Shown here: positions 1-10,750 of the stretch, one piece after another | How the letters are laid out: the number at the start of each line of letters is the position of its first letter | How positions within the stretch are numbered: position 1 is the stretch's first letter | Assembly (NCBI RefSeq): GCF_000586475.1 | Contig: NZ_BAWJ01000006.1 | Location: 1 to 64,000 of the forward strand | Origin: Psychrobacter sp. JCM 18903 | Lineage (GTDB): Bacteria > Pseudomonadota > Gammaproteobacteria > Pseudomonadales > Moraxellaceae | Length of the DNA stretch: 64,000 bases | Reading direction: 5' to 3' | Notes under the pieces: generated by a model | The model's input: only the letters and a program-made list of their open reading frames with translations | Database searches by the model: none | What the model was told of the DNA's origin: nothing | Position numbers and translations under genes: made by a program

Positions 1-481
1 ATATGCCAATACTAAATGTATCAATACTAACGTCACACAGTCATACAATATTGAAAACTGATACCAATACTTTTTTCTGAAAAGTTTTCTAAAAGCAATA
101 ATTACTACACCATCTCACAAAATACAACAAACTGTAGTAATAAGCTATATAACTGTCATTGAGTTAAATAAAGAGGTAGGTCATTATAATGACATATTTT
201 GTAATATCCTTACATGAAGATTAAGCTAACCAATATTCATGTTTGCGCTGTTGAGTTACTTTAAGAGCATTGTGTAACAGAAAGTCGAAGTTTTGCGGAT
301 TGGTGTAGTAATTATTACAATATCTATGCAATCTTTACATAACGGCAAATAAAAAGCGCTCCTAGAGGGGTGACTTTTCCGGCCAAAATTGTTTTAATCT
401 GCTCAACAAAATGATCGATTTAAAAAAAGCTAAATTGTCATTTTTTATGGGCGACTTATTCCACACTTTAGGAGAGTATTT
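1..481. other. Upstream region of the outer-membrane protein gene, no gene seen
   Basis: AT-rich spacer with no convincing reading frame on either strand. It holds a perfect 14-bp palindrome (GTCATTATAATGAC, 180-193) that could be a regulator site; I cannot name the regulator. A purine-rich ribosome site (aggagag, about 472-478) sits just before the ATG at 482. The long untranslated stretch suits a strongly expressed porin-like gene under transcriptional or sRNA control, but that is inference. Confidence 0.5.
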
Positions 482-1375
482 ATGAGACTTATTAAATTAA
501 CAGCAATTTCTGCTGCCGTTTTAGCATCAACTGCTGCACTAGCTGCTGAACCTGTTATCGTTGTTGATGGTAACGATGCAGTTGTGTATGAAGCTGAGCC
601 TGTTGCTGTTGCATATGAAGCTGAGCCTGTTGCTTATGCATACAATGCTGACGCTGGTATCGTTCGCAATACTACTGGTGCTGTTGTCGGTGGTACTAAG
701 ACTTTCTTCCAAACTGCTATCAACCCAGCTTCTGTTAGCGCTGAAGTTGGTACACTAGGTTATGGTGCTAACATCGGTTGGTCACTAAATGAGAAAACTG
801 AATTACAAGCTGGTTGGGCTGGTGGCGATGTTGCTGACCTATTCGGCGGTGACTTTGACGCAAACGACGTAAACTATGACGTTGATTCTGACTTCAGCAA
901 CCCGTACCTAGGTGTGCAATTACGTCCTACTGGTAACTGGTTTACAATGGGTGCTGGTATCATTGTACCTGACAACGACATCGACGTAACTGCTAATCCA
1001 GATGGCGGCGTATACAAAATTAACGATAGAACGTTTGTTGCTGATGGCGAAAACGGTGTAGGTTCTTTACAAGGTACTATGGAACATCGTAACAAACTAG
1101 CACCTTATGGTACTATCGGTTTCCGTCCTAACATCGGTAACAACTGGGGTGTATTCGGCGAAATCGGCGCAGCCTATATGGGTAAAACTAACGCGACTGT
1201 AAATGCAGTTGACCCAGAAAGAAATGTGAATATTGATAATGGTGTTACTCCAGGTGGTGTAGATTCAGGCTTAAATGCTGGTCAAGTTGCTAAACTTGCT
1301 GAGCGTGAGCTTGAAGATAAAGACTATCTTGAGTGGATGCCAATTGTTAAGCTTGGTGCAACTTACCGTTTCTAA
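482..1375 (+). CDS. Outer-membrane beta-barrel protein, family not assigned
   Basis: A 297-residue exported protein. Residues 1-22 form a classic signal peptide ending in ALAA. Residues about 36-56 are a low-complexity, Ala/Glu/Pro/Val-rich stretch in which an YEAEPVA unit is repeated. The rest alternates Gly/aromatic and polar residues and ends in TYRF, with the C-terminal Phe recognised by the BAM complex. It has no OmpA-like peptidoglycan domain. A strong ribosome site precedes the ATG and a strong terminator follows, so it is probably monocistronic and well expressed. The role (porin, adhesin or structural barrel) cannot be told from sequence. Confidence 0.75.
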   Translation: MRLIKLTAISAAVLASTAALAAEPVIVVDGNDAVVYEAEPVAVAYEAEPVAYAYNADAGIVRNTTGAVVGGTKTFFQTAINPASVSAEVGTLGYGANIGWSLNEKTELQAGWAGGDVADLFGGDFDANDVNYDVDSDFSNPYLGVQLRPTGNWFTMGAGIIVPDNDIDVTANPDGGVYKINDRTFVADGENGVGSLQGTMEHRNKLAPYGTIGFRPNIGNNWGVFGEIGAAYMGKTNATVNAVDPERNVNIDNGVTPGGVDSGLNAGQVAKLAERELEDKDYLEWMPIVKLGATYRF

Positions 1376-1416
1376 TCTAATCACAGTTTAAGTACTGTTA
1401 TTAGAAGAAGAGCAAG

Positions 1417-1447
1417 AAAAAACGACCCTAAAAAGGGTCGTTTTTTT
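1417..1447 (+). terminator. Rho-independent terminator of the outer-membrane protein gene
   Basis: Stem AAAACGACCCT / AGGGTCGTTTT with a 3-base loop, followed by a T run. It lies 40 bases after the stop at 1375. Confidence 0.9.
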
Positions 1448-1493
1448 GTCTGTGAAAGGGTAGTTGTTAGAATAAATCATATGTACAAATAAT

Positions 1494-2301
1494 CTAGAAA
1501 ATAACAATGGTTTGTTGCGCTGACAATACCGCGATACGGTAATCGGACTTAATGTCTACTATGACCATTAAAGATGACGGTTCTCTAATGGCATAAACTA
1601 AATCAGCAATCAGGTAGGAGTAATCTATTCCTAACCCTTGTGCCAATTTGTATTGATGAATTTTGATAAAACTTTCTTTTATTTGCCATAGTAATTTAGC
1701 GATAATCTTACGCTGAAGTGGGGATAATGCTTGTAAAGCAGCCATTTCATGCTCAGAATAAAACCGCTGTGCCACGTGCCATGCTACATGATTGGTTTCA
1801 ATATCAACACCAATGGGACGGTGACGACTAATGACCACTGTTACTTTACTGTTCAATGATTTATTGATTGTCTGAACAGTATTTTGATTAGTATCATGAT
1901 TCTTGTTGCCTGTATGACTAAAGCATACGTAATATTTACTGCTGCTAAGCCGGTACGGGAAATTTGACTCATCCAAAGTATCGCGCAACTTTAGCTCATC
2001 CAGTAATTGTTGTAGCAATAATCGAACGCCTTTACGTTGTAGGTGACGTTGATGCTGCGCCATTTCACGTGTTGATAAACTTACTGGTGACAGGCAATAA
2101 TGCCAATTAAGCTCGTAAAGTTTCTGAAAATCTACCTGCGATATATTGTTAGCGGATGACCACAGTAATTCATCCCACAGTCTTTTAAGGTTGAGATGAA
2201 CGTTCGCTCACTTGTGCAGTGGCGCACCACGTTGCAGGATCGAGCTGGGTATATTGGACATGAGTTAGGTTTAAGATAGAGCTTGGCATCATTGATTGCA
2301 T
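1494..2301 (-). CDS. 4'-phosphopantetheinyl transferase (Sfp/AcpT type), 5' part frame-broken
   Basis: Transfers the 4'-phosphopantetheine arm of CoA to carrier proteins. The clear part is 1494-2063. It carries the Mg-binding motif IGVDIE and the downstream LLWQIKESFIKI (W-x2-KES-x2-K), both diagnostic for the superfamily. The same frame stays open and protein-like upstream to about 2190 (a segment reading WHYCLSPVSLSTRE precedes the first ATG), so the ATG at 2063 is not the true start. A second frame beginning at an ATG at 2301, just after the pal terminator, plausibly supplies the N terminus. Joining the two needs a net +1 or -2 shift near 2190. The domain is certain; the exact 5' end is not. 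Confidence 0.7.
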
Positions 2302-2332
2302 CTATTGGATTGGTTCGCTTAGTAACATGCAA

Positions 2333-2363
2333 AAAGCCCAGCGATATATTATTGCTGGGCTTT
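2333..2363 (-). terminator. Terminator downstream of pal
   Basis: Perfect 10-bp stem AAAGCCCAGC / GCTGGGCTTT with an 11-base loop. Read on the minus strand it ends in a T run, right after pal (stop at 2414). It separates pal from the phosphopantetheinyl transferase gene, which therefore needs its own promoter. Confidence 0.85.
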
Positions 2364-2413
2364 CAATTATAAAATATGTTGAGCTTTATCGACTGTGATT
2401 GGTTTTACTGGTG

Positions 2414-2932
2414 TTAGTAAGACAGTTCAGCACGGCGATTTAGTGCATAAGCTTCTTCAGTATTACCAGCTGCAGCAGGGCGCTCTTCACCATAGCTGAT
2501 GACGCGGATATTGTTTACTGCGACGCCTTGAGTAGCAAGGTAATCACGTGCTGCTGCAGCACGGCGCTCACCTAGTGCCATGTTGTATTCACGGCTACCG
2601 CGATCATCAGTATTACCTGCGATAACAACGCTGGCTGCTGGATTTGAGTTGAGCAAGCTGGCATGTTGATTAAGAATACTCGCTGCTTGTGAAGTAATTT
2701 CACTGCTATCAAAAGCAAAGTAAACAACTGCCTGTAGGTTTTCTGCGCCCATAATAACCGCGCTTGAGTTATCTACGATGACTGCGCCAGTGTATCCAAC
2801 TTGACCACCTGGGATACCTAGCGGGGCAACCACGACTTCAGAAGTAGCACGTTTGGTCGCACAACCTGTGGTTAGTGCCACAGCGCTTGATAATACAGCG
2901 AGGGCTGCGATCTTAGAAAAACTGGTTGACAT
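2414..2932 (-). CDS. pal: Peptidoglycan-associated lipoprotein Pal (OmpA-family C-terminal domain)
   Basis: A 172-residue lipoprotein that anchors the outer membrane to peptidoglycan as part of the Tol-Pal system. The signal peptide ends in lipobox LTTGC, making Cys-24 the lipidated residue. Residues about 65-172 form the OmpA-C domain: VYFAFDSSEI, then NTDDRGSREYNMALGERRA with the peptidoglycan-binding Asp and Arg, then ISYGEERP and NRRAEL. The usual GHTD is GNTD here. No tolB or cpoB flanks it, unlike the usual tol-pal cluster, so this could be a second Pal-like protein. It is followed by its own terminator. Confidence 0.85.
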   Translation of the reverse strand: MSTSFSKIAALAVLSSAVALTTGCATKRATSEVVVAPLGIPGGQVGYTGAVIVDNSSAVIMGAENLQAVVYFAFDSSEITSQAASILNQHASLLNSNPAASVVIAGNTDDRGSREYNMALGERRAAAARDYLATQGVAVNNIRVISYGEERPAAAGNTEEAYALNRRAELSY

Positions 2933-3087
2933 AATGAGCTCCTAAAATTTTAATTAATTAAAATTGTTTTTTTGAACTGCTTACGATAAAACTTAGGCAA
3001 TTGCTATCTATCATATACTAAATGTTACTTTATGTAAGTAGTATTACTGTAAATAATGCTAGAATTTACAGATAGATATGAGATCCA

Positions 3088-3684
3088 CTACCAGCGGTGC
3101 TTGCCCCAATTTTCAGGGTTGGCCCAATAATCCGCATTTAACCAATTTGGCAGCTGTTTATAATCATATAAATTGAACTGCCAAAGTCTAGCGGACGCTG
3201 ATGATTTTACAGATAAAGGCTGCTTTGTTTGGTAAGTAGTATTCATCTCTAAAGATGGCTCATGCAAGATATCAAATGGGGTAAAGCCATAAGCTTTTAG
3301 ATCTAGGGTGTCATCAAGGGCGATGAGCAGGTGTGCCGCATAAAGATCTCGATAGCGCATGAGCAGCGGAATATACTGCTGCAGCAACTCTGGTGAGAGT
3401 GCGGGTAACCAAAAACAGGCGAGCTCATAACGTTCAGGCAATTGTCGTTGATTGAGCTCTAATAATGTCGATATTTGTAGTGAGCGGGTATTTTTTAGCA
3501 GTGTCTCTAATGCTAACCGAGCATTTTGGTCTGGGACGACCCACAGCAACTCAGTGTCATTATCAGTAGATTCAGTCGTTGTGGATGCGTTCGCTTGTAT
3601 GGTTAGTGAGGGCAAAAGAGCCTCAATGTAATCTATCAGTAATGGTAACGTAATGTCTGAGCGACTGGCAGTTTGCTTTATCAT
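3088..3684 (-). CDS. Uncharacterised protein, resembles DUF6231
   Basis: A 198-residue protein with no signal peptide or membrane segment. The middle (VVPDQNARLALETLL, then ACFWLPALSPELLQQYIPLLMRY) looks like an alpha/beta fold with a hydrophobic core. The C terminus is rich in Trp and Asn (WLNADYWANPENWGKHRW). That Trp-rich tail recalls DUF6231 proteins of Pseudomonas and Moraxellaceae, but this is from memory and unverified. No function is known. It is transcribed towards pal with a 155-base gap. Confidence 0.6.
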   Translation of the reverse strand: MIKQTASRSDITLPLLIDYIEALLPSLTIQANASTTTESTDNDTELLWVVPDQNARLALETLLKNTRSLQISTLLELNQRQLPERYELACFWLPALSPELLQQYIPLLMRYRDLYAAHLLIALDDTLDLKAYGFTPFDILHEPSLEMNTTYQTKQPLSVKSSASARLWQFNLYDYKQLPNWLNADYWANPENWGKHRW

Positions 3685-4037
3685 ATAATAGGCCGTTTAT
3701 CGAGTGTTGGTCATCAGTGACTCTATTAAATCATTTTAATCGCGATTATCCAATGGGTGATTGATGCTGATTATGCCGCTCTTTTAATGTATCGACTCTC
3801 CCAATCTTTTGATATATCGACTCTCTCATTACCATCGCATTTTGATAAGTGTCATGGACGATGAACATAATAAAATTGGGGTATGCTCTTGAAATTTGGC
3901 AGTTTAGGTCAATGTAGCAAGATACCATTATCATGTTAATGGTCATAAGATTATGCTAATTGATGACCTGCCTTAACCTAAATTATCCCGCTTTTTACCG
4001 TATATATTTTTTGCCACAAATAATAATAGGAATACCC
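3685..4037. other. Divergent intergenic region before pepN
   Basis: About 350 bases between the DUF6231-like gene (minus) and pepN (plus), so it should hold promoters in both directions. An 11-bp direct repeat, TATCGACTCTC, occurs at 3790-3800 and 3815-3825 (25-base period). No believable gene: the open frames here have no ribosome site and no protein-like composition. Confidence 0.45.
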
Positions 4038-6679
4038 ATGTCTATTGCTGAAACTGATGCTCAAATCATTAATCCTGATATGCCAGATGTGCCACCGCAT
4101 GCACCAAGTAAAATTAATTTAAAAGATTACCAGAAACCTAGCTTTGATGTGGAAACGGTTGATTTAGATATTAAACTGTTCGAAAATCATGCACAGGTAG
4201 ACAGCACTCTGAAGATGGTACGTCAAACAGCAGGAGATCTCGTATTATTCGGTGAGGAGTTGGAGCTGATCGCCATTACGATGAATGGTAAGCCATTGAT
4301 GGCTGAGGATTATCAACAACAAGCAGGTACGTTGACTATTAATAATGCACCTGATGAGGTTGTTTTAGAGATTCAAGTACGCATCTGTCCGCAGACGAAT
4401 ACCGCACTTGAAGGGTTCTATATGGCGGGCAGTGGTGATGAGACGATGTTTGTCACTCAGTGTGAGCCCGAAGGCTTTCGTAAAATCACCTTTTATCCAG
4501 ACCGCCCCGATGTGCTAGCGATATTTACCACGCGTCTTGAGGCGGATAAGCGTTATCCAACACTATTGGCCAATGGTAACTTGGTCGAAGCGGGTGAAGT
4601 GGCAGATGCCCCAGACCGTCACTATGCGATATGGCATGATCCAACCAATAAGCCAAGCTATCTATTTGCCTGCGTTGTCGCTGATTTAGACGTATTAACG
4701 GATTCTTATACCACCAGCGAAGGTCGTGAGGTGTTGCTGGAAATATACGCAAAGTCCGCTGACATCGATAAATGTGATGTCGGTATGCAAGCGTTGAAAG
4801 ATTCGATGAAATGGGATGAGGTCAATTATGGTCGCGCCTACGATTTAGATCGCTATATGATTGTTGCCGTGAGTCAATTTAATATGGGCGCAATGGAAAA
4901 CAAGGGTCTAAATATTTTTAACACCGCTTGTGTGTTATCCAGTCCTGAGACGACAACGGATGCGCGTAGCTTTAGTGTGAAAGCCATCATTGCCCATGAG
5001 TATTTTCATAACTGGACAGGCAATCGCATCACTTGCCGTGATTGGTTTCAATTGTGCTTAAAAGAAGGCTTTACTGTTTACCGCGATCAATCATTCTCAG
5101 CGGATCAGCAGTCGAGTGCCGTACAGCGTATCGACGATGTGGCGACCTTGCGTGCTCATCAGTTTGCGGAGGATGCAGGACCACTGGCACACCCAGTACG
5201 CCCTGAGAGTTTTGTCGAGATTAATAATTTTTATACGACGACTGTTTATGAGAAAGGCGCTGAAATCGTGCGCATGATTGCCAATACGTTAGGAGCCGAG
5301 AATTTTCGTAAAGGCACGGATGAGTATTTCCGTCGTTATGATGGGCAAGCAGTCACGGTTGAGGACTTTTTGTCAGCGCTTAGCATCACGGATAGCAAGA
5401 TTGAAAGCTTTATCGACTGGTATCGTCAGCCGGGCACACCAATGGTGTCTGGTCATCAACATTATGACCATGCAGCGCAGACACTGACGATTACGTTAAG
5501 TCAGCAAACCCGTCATATCAGTGGCTTTGCTGCGCCAAAACCTTTGCCTATTCCGGTAGCGACTGCGCTATTTGATAAAGACACTGGTGACATTGTGGCT
5601 GAGCGTATGCTGCTACTCGATCAAGCCACGCAAACCTTTACCTTCGAAAATATAACGCGTGAGCCTGTAGTATCCTTGCTACGTGATTTTAGTGCGCCAG
5701 TACAGCTCAATTATGATTATCAAGATGCAGATTTGGCATTTTTGCTCAAACATGAAACCAATGGTTTTAACCGCTGGCAAGTGACGCAGATGCTGGTCAA
5801 TCGTATCTTGTTGCAAGGTCAAGGTGAGAAGAGCAGTCCTGATATCTATCTGCAAGCACTAGCGCAGACATTGCCTGTGCTCGCGGCTGAGGATGCAATG
5901 TTGGCTGCCCGCTTGCTTGATATTCCATCTGCGCAAGAGCTGGCGTCTGCTATTCATAAAGATTACGATCCAGCATTGGTGAAAGCGCAGCGCGACGACT
6001 TGTATCAGCAGCTTGCAGAGGCGCTAAAAGATCAATGGGCTGAGCTTTATGAGCAGCTACCTATGCAGTCTTATGAAGATAGTGCCGAGGCTCGTGGCAT
6101 CCGTGCCTTGCGTAATGTGGTGCTCGATATGGCGCTGACCGCAAATGTCGATGGCGCAGATGAATGGGCGCAGCAGCAGTATGATGATGCAAGCTGTATG
6201 ACGGAGCGTTTCGGTGCGTTGAAAGCGATGGTCAATCATCAACTGCTAAATGCTGATGAGTATTTGGCGGACTTTTATAATCGCTTCCAAAATAATGATT
6301 TGGTCATCGATTTATGGTTTAGTGTGCAGGCGTCTGCTGATACTGTGACCGCTGATACTATCCAATCCTTGATCGCTCACGCAGATTTTGATTGGAATAC
6401 GCCCAATCGTGTACGCTCAGTGGTCAGTGCCTTTACCTCGCAGCCAACGGCTTTATGGACGGCAGAAGGGTTAGAGCTTTATATTGGTGTGATTAAAAAG
6501 TTGGATGATGCCAATCCTGTTTTGGCGTCGCGCTTATTGCAAGTGTTAGCGCGTTGGAATACCTTGCTGAGCCACGTCGTCAAATGGCGCATGAGCGGTT
6601 GATTGAGTTGCAAAAGCAGGCTTCTTCTAAGCACGTACTTGAAAGTCTAAACAGTGTTTTAGGTGCGACAAATGTATAA
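4038..6679 (+). CDS. pepN: Aminopeptidase N, M1 metallopeptidase (one apparent frame break near the 3' end)
   Basis: A cytosolic zinc aminopeptidase that trims peptides from the N terminus. I take the ATG at 4038, behind an AATAGGA ribosome site, rather than the upstream ATG at 3960, because the family begins close to this point. GAMEN occurs at residue about 284, the zinc site HEYFH at 320-324 and the third ligand Glu at 343, with the Ig-like and helical C-terminal domains following. The initial frame stops at 6602, but a one-base shift near 6570 (CCC read as CC) restores RRQMAHERLIELQKQ and a normal C terminus ending at 6679, about 880 residues in all. Confidence 0.93.
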
Positions 6680-6743
6680 AGCGTAATATTTTATCAGTTA
6701 CGTTTAAAAATTAAACGTGATAAGCTAATAAGTTAGAGCATAC

Positions 6744-6783
6744 AAAAAAGCCCGTTTGACATATCATGTCAGACGGGCTTTTT
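6744..6783. terminator. Bidirectional terminator between pepN and the DAHP synthase gene
   Basis: Near-perfect stem with arms AAAAAGCCCG...GACAT and ATGTC...CGGGCTTTTT, an ATC loop, and A and T runs on both sides. It lies between two convergent genes. Confidence 0.9.
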
Positions 6784-6838
6784 GCTGAGCAACTTATCAA
6801 GATAGAGTGATCTTTATCGTGATGAGGGACTGTCAATA

Positions 6839-7921
6839 TTAACGGTTAGGCAAAATGTCTTTAACCATATCACGTAGATTATACAGGGCGGTGACCGTAC
6901 TATCCCAATCTAAGCAACCGTCAGTGATAGATTTGCCATATTCGAGCTGACTTAAGTCAGCCGTCAATTTTTGATTGCCTCCCTTTAGGTGGCTCTCAAT
7001 CATCATACCAATGATAGATTTATTGCCGTTTTGAATTTGTTCCGCAACGTTTTGGATAACCATCGGTTGTAGATATGGATCTTTACCTGAGTTGGCATGG
7101 CTTGAGTCAATCATAATCTTGCTATTGGTTTTGCCTTTTGCCAGCTCGTTTTCCACTTGCGCAACTGCAGTCTCGTCATAGTTGGGCTTGCCGTTACCAC
7201 CGCGAAGTACCACGTGCGCGTAAGGGTTGCCTTTAGATTTGATGATTGAGACTTTGCCATCTGCTGACAAACCCAAGAAGCTATGACCTTCTTTTACGGC
7301 TTGCATTGCGTTAACAGCGACTGTCATGCCGCCATCTGTTCCATTCTTGAAGCCTACTGGGCACGATAAGCCTGAACTCATTTCACGATGCGTTTGGCTC
7401 TCAGTGGTACGTGCGCCAATCGCTGACCAGCTGATCAAATCCTGCATGTACTGCGGGGTATTCGGGTCTAATGCTTCGGTGGCGCAAGGAAGACCTTTTT
7501 CATTCAAATCGAGCAGTAGCTTACGGGCAGTACGCAGACCTTTTTCAATGTCGAAGCTGTCATTCATATCAGGGTCATTAATCATGCCTTTCCAGCCAAC
7601 GGTTGTGCGCGGCTTTTCAAAATATACGCGCATCACCACAAACACGCTATCTTCGATTTCTTTTGCTAATATGGCCAAACGATCGGCATATTCGTGAGCG
7701 GCTTTGATATCATGAATAGAGCAGGGGCCGATGACCACAAAGAGGCGCTTGTCTTTACCGTCCAAGATGTTTTGGATGGTATTACGACCGTTTAATACGG
7801 TTTTATAGGCTGCATCTGATAAAGGTAGCTCAGTTTTTAGCTCAGCGGGAGTGATCAAAGGAATGAACTTTTCAATATTCACGTCGTCAATATCTGCATT
7901 ATGGGTAACTGATGTTGTCAT
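6839..7921 (-). CDS. aroG: 3-deoxy-7-phosphoheptulonate (DAHP) synthase, class I AroFGH type
   Basis: Condenses phosphoenolpyruvate and erythrose 4-phosphate, the first step of the shikimate pathway. It has 360 residues, normal for the class I-alpha family. Motifs include FVVIGPCSIHD (residues about 60-70), VVMRVYFEKPRTTVGWKG (PEP and phosphate binding), GARTTESQTHRE, GFKNGTDG and IDSSHANSGKDP with a metal-binding His. It is complete. Which amino acid inhibits it cannot be judged reliably, so the aroG symbol stands for the family. It shares a bidirectional terminator with pepN. Confidence 0.9.
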   Translation of the reverse strand: MTTSVTHNADIDDVNIEKFIPLITPAELKTELPLSDAAYKTVLNGRNTIQNILDGKDKRLFVVIGPCSIHDIKAAHEYADRLAILAKEIEDSVFVVMRVYFEKPRTTVGWKGMINDPDMNDSFDIEKGLRTARKLLLDLNEKGLPCATEALDPNTPQYMQDLISWSAIGARTTESQTHREMSSGLSCPVGFKNGTDGGMTVAVNAMQAVKEGHSFLGLSADGKVSIIKSKGNPYAHVVLRGGNGKPNYDETAVAQVENELAKGKTNSKIMIDSSHANSGKDPYLQPMVIQNVAEQIQNGNKSIIGMMIESHLKGGNQKLTADLSQLEYGKSITDGCLDWDSTVTALYNLRDMVKDILPNR

Positions 7922-8348
7922 GGTTATATATCGTCTAGCTGATTTATAGGGAGTTTCATTATGCGGACAAAAGTGTTGGTTGACAAGGGCAGTCGCGCAG
8001 TTAATTGACTGATAACTGGAATGAGGAAACCAAAACTTAGTTATACTTGTTCAGCGCCAATCGTATATGAGCGCTTCAACAAGCAAGATTGTTACTCCAT
8101 TTATCTATCCGTATAGAAAAACGAATTAACCCGTTAAGTGGTCATTTCTAGCTTTTATCAGCTAATTTAGCTATTTGTATCATCGTCACGTATGATGACA
8201 ATATAAAAGGTATGACGATAAAATAGTGAGTATGGCGAATGCTTAGGTATCACAGAGCTTTCGCGCAGATTTTATGCGTCGTATTTTATAATAATCATTC
8301 ATTTATTTTATATGCATTTATTGTATTTTTTAATATCGAGAGCTTGTC
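7922..8348. other. Divergent promoter region between aroG and lpxB
   Basis: About 430 bases with no supported gene. The last 100 bases before lpxB are very AT-rich, and a short GAG ribosome site precedes the lpxB ATG. I see no leader peptide or attenuator for aroG. Confidence 0.4.
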
Positions 8349-9655
8349 ATGACAGATTCTGCTACGCCTGATCAATATCATAACTTTATAGACCAAACAG
8401 AGACTGAAATTCGAAGTGCTGAATTACAGACTGTGCCATTGGTCATCGGTATCGTCGCAGGTGAAGTGTCAGGGGATAGCTTGGGCGCAGACTTCATGCA
8501 GCAGATGAATAATCTACGTGGTGATATTGTGTGGGTCGGCGTCGGTGGTACAAAAATGCAAGCGCAAGGGCTACACAGCATTTTTCCGTTAGAGCGTTTG
8601 GCGGTGATGGGTTTGGTAGAAGTTATGGCGCAATTGCCTGACCTGCTTAAAGCTCGCCGTGAATTACTGAGCGCATTTAAAGCCGCTGATATTGATTGGT
8701 TTATTGGCATTGATGCGCCTGATTTTAATCTTAGAGTGGCTAAAAAGTTAAAACCGCAAGGCGTATTCTGCGTGCAGTATGTGAGCCCTTCTATTTGGGC
8801 ATGGCGTGAGTCACGTATTCATAATATTAAAGAGGCGACCGACCTTGTGTTGTGTTTGTTCCCCTTTGAGCTATCCGTTTATGAGCGTCATAATCATCCA
8901 GCAATATGCGTTGGTCATCCGCTGTTGCGTACGATCGATCAAACATTATTAGAGGCACCGATCAATCAGCGCCGTAGTGAGCTGGTTTGGCACAACGATG
9001 GCTTGCAGCAGTTTTTTATTGAACGATTTGACGATGTCAGCCAGCTTATTTGTGTAATGCCAGGCTCTCGGCGCGGTGAAATCACGCTATTTTGCCATTG
9101 ATGCTGGATGGTATTCAAAAGTTGATATTGCTCGACCCCAAGCTGTGCTTTATCATTCCGACCGTCGACCAGAATCACCAATACATCGTCCAAGATGTTA
9201 TTGATCAGCGCTCAGAGCAACTGCGTGCTGCGATTGTGGTGGTTTATGATGTTAGCCAGCCAGCCTTTAGTCAACAAGCGATGGCAGCCTCAGATATTGT
9301 AATGCTAGCATCTGGCACTGCAACGCTAGAGGCGATGCTGTTAGAGCGACCGATGGTGGTGGTTTATCAATTAAATAAGCTCACCTATCAGATTGCCAAA
9401 CGCTTGGTCAAAGTACCTTATGTAGCGCTGCCTAACATTTTGGCTGATACTGCAATCGTTCCTGAGCTGATTCAAGAGCAGGCGAGTGGCGACAATATCT
9501 GTCGTACGGTCATGCGGCTACTGCAACCGCGTGCCTATGCTGAGCAATTAAGAGATCTCGTCGCCACCAAGCACTTATTACAACAGCAGAGTAATCATGA
9601 TCCTGCTAATAGTGTGATTGAGCAATGGTTTATCCAAGAGAAACATCGGATTTAA
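8349..9655 (+). CDS. lpxB: Lipid-A-disaccharide synthase (one apparent frame break)
   Basis: A GT19 glycosyltransferase that joins UDP-diacylglucosamine and lipid X to form the lipid A disaccharide at the inner membrane. The N-terminal half has the family signature VIGIVAGEVSGDSLGADF, then VGVGGTKMQAQG and QYVSPSIWAWRESRI. The C-terminal half has MLASGTATLEAMLLERPMVV. The frame is lost at about 9093, inside PGSRRGEIT(R)ILPLM, where one missing base restores the family sequence. The rebuilt protein is about 435 residues, with an N-terminal extension of some 25-30 residues compared with the usual 380-390. rnhB follows, as in many gammaproteobacteria. Confidence 0.9.
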
Positions 9656-9728
9656 GCCATTATTGATTGCGATCATTTCTTCTTCTATTAATCACAATGA
9701 TACCTAATAACAAAGATACCGCGCCCCT

Positions 9729-10583
9729 ATGAGTAACCAGTACCAAACCGACAAATCTGTCACCCCGATTGAAGTAAGTATTGAGCAAATTGATATCAAA
9801 GGTCAATATCTACAGCTGGTTGAGCCTATTCGTTTATCGGGTCAGGTAGATGTTGATGAGCTACTTACTCAGTATCCGATCAAAGTGGAACAAGGCTTAC
9901 AGCAGTCAACGCTACAAATAGGCGTTGATGAAGCAGGACGTGGGCCGTTGCTCGGTAGCGTCAATGTGGCTGCTGCGATATTGCCTAAAACTTGGTCAGG
10001 ATTGATTGAGATGCAGCCATTAAAGGACACGCCATTATCTATCTTGACCGACTCCAAGCAGCTGAGTGAAAAGAAGCGTGACCGTCTTTATCCGTTGGTT
10101 CAGCAGCATGCTATTGGTTATGTTGTCGCCGAGATCCCAGCAGCGGTCATCGATCAAGTCAATATCTTGCAAGCGACGATGCTCGGTATGCGCTTATGTA
10201 CCGAAGTGTTGTTAAAAGCCATTGCTCATCATCTTGTCAACTCTATGAGGCAGGTCGAAGTTTTGTTCGATGGTAATCGCTGCCCTGAATTAAATGAGTC
10301 AATGCTCGCTGAACTGGGTATAGACAAATCGACTGTCGATTGCCAAGCATGGGTAAAGGGCGATGCGCGTCATACCAGCATTGCTGCCGCCAGTATATTG
10401 GCTAAAGTCAGCCGTGACAAAGCCATGTATGCGCTTGATGCTGAGCATCCAGAATACGGTATCGCCAAGCATAAAGGCTATCCAACACGCGCACACATGG
10501 AGGCAATCGAAAAATACGGCGTATTATCTGCACATAGACGTAGTTTTGCACCAGTCAGGAAGTCATTAGAGAAAGCCACTTAA
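9729..10583 (+). CDS. rnhB: Ribonuclease HII with an N-terminal extension
   Basis: Removes ribonucleotides and RNA-DNA hybrids. The catalytic core starts at residue about 64 with [15 protein letters not shown] (Asp and Glu of the DEG motif), followed by [11 protein letters not shown], then VLFDGNRCP and [21 protein letters not shown] with further acidic residues. The protein is 284 residues against the usual 190-220. The extra length is almost all in a roughly 60-residue N-terminal segment I do not recognise. The ATG at 9729 lies 73 bases after lpxB, so the two are probably co-transcribed. Confidence 0.9.
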   Translation: MSNQYQTDKSVTPIEVSIEQIDIKGQYLQLVEPIRLSGQVDVDELLTQYPIKVEQGLQQSTLQIGVDEAGRGPLLGSVNVAAAILPKTWSGLIEMQPLKDTPLSILTDSKQLSEKKRDRLYPLVQQHAIGYVVAEIPAAVIDQVNILQATMLGMRLCTEVLLKAIAHHLVNSMRQVEVLFDGNRCPELNESMLAELGIDKSTVDCQAWVKGDARHTSIAAASILAKVSRDKAMYALDAEHPEYGIAKHKGYPTRAHMEAIEKYGVLSAHRRSFAPVRKSLEKAT

Positions 10584-10750
10584 CAATACACGTTAAGCTA
10601 AGCGTGCTTCTTTAAAATAGCCTAAGCAAAAATAGTCATGGCTAAAAATAAGATAGTCCGTAATGAACGTATCAGTCTTCAACAAACACCAAGTAAAAAT
10701 TTTTGGACTGTATTACAATGCCATTACAAATAAATTCAATACTGTGATGT

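Noticed and set aside
3746..3946. A small minus-strand gene between the DUF6231-like gene and pepN
   Set aside because: Begins with a run of Met/Ile residues and contains the direct repeat; no ribosome site and not protein-like.
8349..9655. Programmed frameshifting or recoding as explanation for split genes
   Set aside because: Breaks are at unrelated sequences without slippery-site plus structure pairs, and occur in many single-copy housekeeping genes. Loss of one base is simpler.
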